A DNA stretch of 64,000 nt from Akkermansia muciniphila (GTDB taxonomy: Bacteria; Verrucomicrobiota; Verrucomicrobiia; Opitutales; Opitutaceae). Below, piece after piece: positions 61,928 through 64,000 of this stretch. The notes beneath the pieces were generated by a model. That model saw nothing but the letters and a program-made list of their open reading frames with translations. It had not been told where the DNA came from and ran no database searches. Position 1 is the first letter of the stretch, and each line of letters opens with the position of its first letter. The DNA lies in assembly GCA_945888375.1 (NCBI GenBank), contig CAMCZZ010000001.1, positions 338,618-402,617 of the forward strand. The letters run 5' to 3'. The position numbers and the translations under genes are program-made.

Positions 61928-62127
61928 CCCAAAATACGACGATACTCGTCTTCGGAAATTCCCTGAACTTTCCCAGTAAGGACGTCTTCGATTCTACGCA
62001 CCCCATCAGCAATCTCTAAATTAAGCTTGTGCTCTGCACTGACACTGCCAATTAGACGCCTAGCCAACTCTATGCGATCTTCCTCCGGGAGAGCGAGAAG
62101 AGAGTTTGTAATCTCATTGGTAATCAT
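61924..62127 (-). CDS. Cassette 3: antitoxin
   Basis: The 67-aa product has SLLALPEEDRIELARRLIGS, VSAEHKLNLEIADGVRRIED and ISEDEYRRILG: an Unstab_antitox-like addiction antitoxin. The ATG at 62127 is preferred over 62184, which would add an unrelated hydrophobic stretch. It is 121 bp from attC-2, further than in the other cassettes. Confidence 0.75.
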   Translation of the reverse strand: MITNEITNSLLALPEEDRIELARRLIGSVSAEHKLNLEIADGVRRIEDVLTGKVQGISEDEYRRILG

Positions 62128-62248
62128 GTTAAAAAATAAGCAGAAATCCCGCGCGAGAACAAGCCAAATTTCTGGTGATTTCAAATGTCACAGATTCATA
62201 GTTCGTAATCGCGCTAGAGGACATTGCCGGCTTGTATATCCGCAGCTA

Positions 62249-62347
62249 TATCAACGTTAAAGATGAGCCAGACGTGTGCTTGGCGCGGGCCGTGCGTAAG
62301 CACGGAACGTGACAAGCATACGTCTGGGTTGCATCGCTTTGTTGGGC
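62249..62347 (-). repeat. attC-2
   Basis: 99 bp. The R'' box is GCCCAAC (62341-62347); the R' box is degenerate (GTTGATA, 62249-62255). The arms ATGCTTGTCACG and CGCGCCAAGCAC are shared with attC-1. The preceding gene stops 7 bp before it. Confidence 0.83.
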
Positions 62348-62354
62348 TCATTTT

Positions 62355-62903
62355 TCATGATCTCAGCGTGAAATATGATGAGAGCGCCCCAGCGATAAAC
62401 AGCCCGTAAGAACCAATGGCGAATATCACTGTAGTAACATGGAAACGCTTTCCGGTCGGCTTCTCAGGTGCCTGGGTGTAGAAATATTGTGTGCAATATG
62501 CACCTCCAGTCGCAATCGCGGCAGATAGAACACCGAATACGAACCATAATACTGCGGTGGAATAAGATGACCCGGCTGATGGATCGCCTCCGATTATATT
62601 TCCGATCAAGGACAGTAAAGCTACAGCGGCACCGGCATTTATGATCATCGCAGAGTTGAGTGCGTGCTTTCCGTAATCTAGAACGGACGCAAACATTTGC
62701 GTGTTCGATTGAATTTCGGCCTGATAATGCGCCAATCTAAAGTCTATAGTAATATTACTATCTTCTTTCTCGGCATGCTCGAGCAATGGAATCTTTTCGT
62801 CTAAAAACTTGGTCAGATTTTTCGAGTCTATGGTCTTCTGGCCGTTAATGGTCAGTTGAATCACTTCGTTTCGGAGCTGAGTGGCGAATTCGGATGACTT
62901 CAT
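62355..62903 (-). CDS. Cassette 2: two-helix membrane protein
   Basis: The 182-aa protein has a soluble N-terminal part (TQLRNEVIQLTINGQKTIDS) with coiled-coil character, then hydrophobic segments (SAMIINAGAAVALLSLIGNI, VLWFVFGVLSAAIATGGAYC, VIFAIGSYGLFIAGALSSYF). The ATG at 62903 lies 9 bp after attC-1; an ATG at 62918 would start inside the recombination site. Function is unknown. Confidence 0.75.
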   Translation of the reverse strand: MKSSEFATQLRNEVIQLTINGQKTIDSKNLTKFLDEKIPLLEHAEKEDSNITIDFRLAHYQAEIQSNTQMFASVLDYGKHALNSAMIINAGAAVALLSLIGNIIGGDPSAGSSYSTAVLWFVFGVLSAAIATGGAYCTQYFYTQAPEKPTGKRFHVTTVIFAIGSYGLFIAGALSSYFTLRS

Positions 62904-62912
62904 TGTATTTTT

Positions 62913-63027
62913 GCCCAACGCTCAAACTGAGCCATGCGGTTGCTTGGCGCGGAAAGTGCCCTCACGAAGTGAGGAAAGAGCACTTTCCGTGACAAGCAAT
63001 CGCATTGGCTCCAGTGTTTTGTTAGGC
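62913..63027 (-). repeat. attC-1
   Basis: 115 bp. R'' box GCCTAAC (63021-63027) and R' box GTTGGGC (62913-62919) on the minus strand are perfect RYYYAAC/GTTRRRY matches. Between them, CCAATGCGATTGCTTGTCAC pairs imperfectly with CGCCAAGCAACCGCATGG. Inside is a hairpin (CTCACTTCGTGAG). This is the clearest attC in the window. Confidence 0.92.
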
Positions 63028-63084
63028 CAATTTTCGCATTCAGATGTTCGATTCGGTTCATCTAATGGTTAGGGTGACTGGAAA

Positions 63085-63612
63085 TCATAATGGAATCGGA
63101 TCCTTGCTCCCGTGTGGATTCAGTTCCCCGAGCAAATTAAGGAATTCCGCCTTATTCATTCCCCCCTCTACTCGTTTTAAGACGTTCCCCTGTGAATCAG
63201 TGACGATCGTGGTTGGCGTGGTGCCGACTCGATTACGACTCACCGTTTCGGCCGAATTAGGATCGTCCAAGTCAATCATCACGGGAGTGAACCCTGACTT
63301 GACCACAGCGTCCACTTGCTCATCCGCCCAGACATTGCGTTTCATGATTCGACATGGCGCACACCACTTGGCGGTGAAGAACATGATAATGGGTTTTCCG
63401 GATTGGGCCGCGTGTTGTTGAGCTGCCGCGAAGTCCTTGGCCCAAGTGACGTGGTTGGAGGGCACGTAGAAATCGTGATATACCCAGACGAGGGAGACTG
63501 GGATAGTCCCCAGCCAGAACCAGCGCCAAAAGTTGAACTTGCCCCGATTGAACTGTGATTCGGGCTTAGCGGACGACGATAATTGCGATGATTGGAATGC
63601 TGCGTCTTTCAT
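63085..63612 (-). CDS. Cassette 1: membrane-anchored thioredoxin-like protein
   Basis: The 175-aa protein has an N-terminal helix (FNFWRWFWLGTIPVSLVWVY), then a thioredoxin fold with the active site KWCAPC in MFFTAKWCAPCRIMKR, and VGTTPTTIVTDSQG around the cis-proline. It likely reduces or isomerises disulfides at the membrane. The ATG at 63612 is chosen; an ATG at 63645 (MSRHQTR) also fits but lies near the attC-like half site. It stands 57 bp from attC-1. Confidence 0.85.
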   Translation of the reverse strand: MKDAAFQSSQLSSSAKPESQFNRGKFNFWRWFWLGTIPVSLVWVYHDFYVPSNHVTWAKDFAAAQQHAAQSGKPIIMFFTAKWCAPCRIMKRNVWADEQVDAVVKSGFTPVMIDLDDPNSAETVSRNRVGTTPTTIVTDSQGNVLKRVEGGMNKAEFLNLLGELNPHGSKDPIPL

Positions 63613-63774
63613 GGGTTTTGCATATCGGGTTTGGTGCCTAGACATTATAGCTGCGGATGAGTGGCACGGGAAAAGGGAGCGCTTGTCCCACTAGACGCGG
63701 GTTGCCCCGAGAGACGGGGCCTATCCGCAAGGCTGAGAGATAAACCCAAAACAACCTGAAACGGAGACAAGCGC
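63613..63774. other. Junction between cassette 1 and the IS110 element
   Basis: On the minus strand 63625-63690 reads CCCGTGCCACTCATCCGCAG, then CTATAATGTCTAGGCACC, which resembles the second half of an attC (L' arm, then an R'-like GTCTAGGC). The rest (63690-63774) is the 5' untranslated part of the IS110-type element. This looks like an attC cut by the insertion. Confidence 0.4.
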
Positions 63775-64000
63775 ATGAACAAAACAAAACACTATGTTGG
63801 GCTGGATGTCCACAAGGATACGGTGACGGTGGCGGTGGCCGAGGAGGGCCGGCAAGGCGAAGTTCGCATCTACGGCCAAGTGAGCAGCGATCTGAGGGCG
63901 GTGGAAAAGGCGCTGCGCAAGATAGGCGCGGACGGAGGCAGCTTGCACGTGGCTTATGAGGCGGGTCCGACGGGGTTTGTGTTGCAGCGGAGGCTCGCGC
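63775..64000 (+). mobile_element. IS110-family transposase, 5' part, cut by window edge
   Basis: The frame from ATG 63775 reads MNKTKHYVGLDVHKDTVTVA and VAEEGRQGEVRIYGQVSSDL, then VAYEAGPTGFVLQRRL: the N-terminal DEDD (RuvC-like) domain of IS110/IS1111 transposases. A spaced Shine-Dalgarno-like ACGGAGACA lies before it. It continues off the window. IS1111-type members are known to target attC sites. Confidence 0.87.

Noticed and set aside
58413..63027. Reading the repeated palindromes as a CRISPR array
   Set aside because: Repeats are about 100 bp, spaced by genes of 200-1300 bp, and not identical; no Cas genes are present.

Overview
High-GC bacterial chromosome, most likely a verrucomicrobium of the Opitutaceae type. 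The evidence is PEP-CTERM sorting tags, Tat-exported Gfo/Idh/MocA and TIM-barrel sugar enzymes, a GldA/F/G-DUF4340 gene block, a fibro-slime protein, tandem GTP cyclohydrolase II domains and few recognisable Shine-Dalgarno sequences. The genus is inference only.

Layout. 1-4.8 kb: a partial secreted protein, a tandem RibA-like protein with a purine/xanthine-type NCS2 permease, and KDPG aldolase. 5.2-8.1 kb: the rpsO-pnp pair with clear terminators. 8.1-11.4 kb: a tightly overlapping minus-strand envelope operon (LpxL-type acyltransferase, ELM1-like protein, glycosyltransferase). 11.5-20.5 kb: two Opp/Dpp ATPases, RlmI-like methyltransferase, RF3, RlmF, a penicillin-binding carboxypeptidase, a membrane protein with a His-rich loop, a [2Fe-2S] ferredoxin and an unknown secreted protein. 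20.6-24 kb: an AT-rich island with a leucine-rich-repeat protein and a LamG/PEP-CTERM protein, surrounded by copies of a REP-like repeat. 24-31 kb: a ribose-type ABC operon, then a glycolipid gene set (LpxH-like phosphoesterase, lipid kinase, glycosyltransferase). 31-45 kb: miaA; a five-gene Gld-type ABC operon ending in an AsmA-like protein; a cofactor operon nadC-birA-coaX, with a perfect 18-bp inverted repeat inside coaX; and an MFS transporter. 44.7-48.7 kb: holA, purB and a phosphofructokinase. 48.8-52.8 kb: fibro-slime and PEP-CTERM surface proteins with a displaced duplicate fragment. 53-55.5 kb: two Tat-exported sugar enzymes.

The most notable region is 57.9-63.6 kb, which I read as an integron gene-cassette array on the minus strand. 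Seven attC-like sites (about 97-115 bp, paired RYYYAAC/GTTRRRY boxes around an imperfect palindrome) separate small, mostly unrelated ORFs: a membrane thioredoxin, several small membrane proteins, a PH-domain protein, two toxin-antitoxin pairs and a secreted protein. Start codons usually lie 8-15 bp inside each cassette, and stop codons abut or enter the next attC. One cassette carries a decayed IS30 transposase. An IS110-family transposase lies at the right edge, next to what looks like half an attC. No integrase gene is visible; by orientation it should lie to the right of the window, or the cluster lacks one.

Ribosomal, nucleotide, cofactor and envelope genes are chromosomal housekeeping. 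The accessory load is concentrated in the AT-rich island, the surface-protein cluster and the cassette array.
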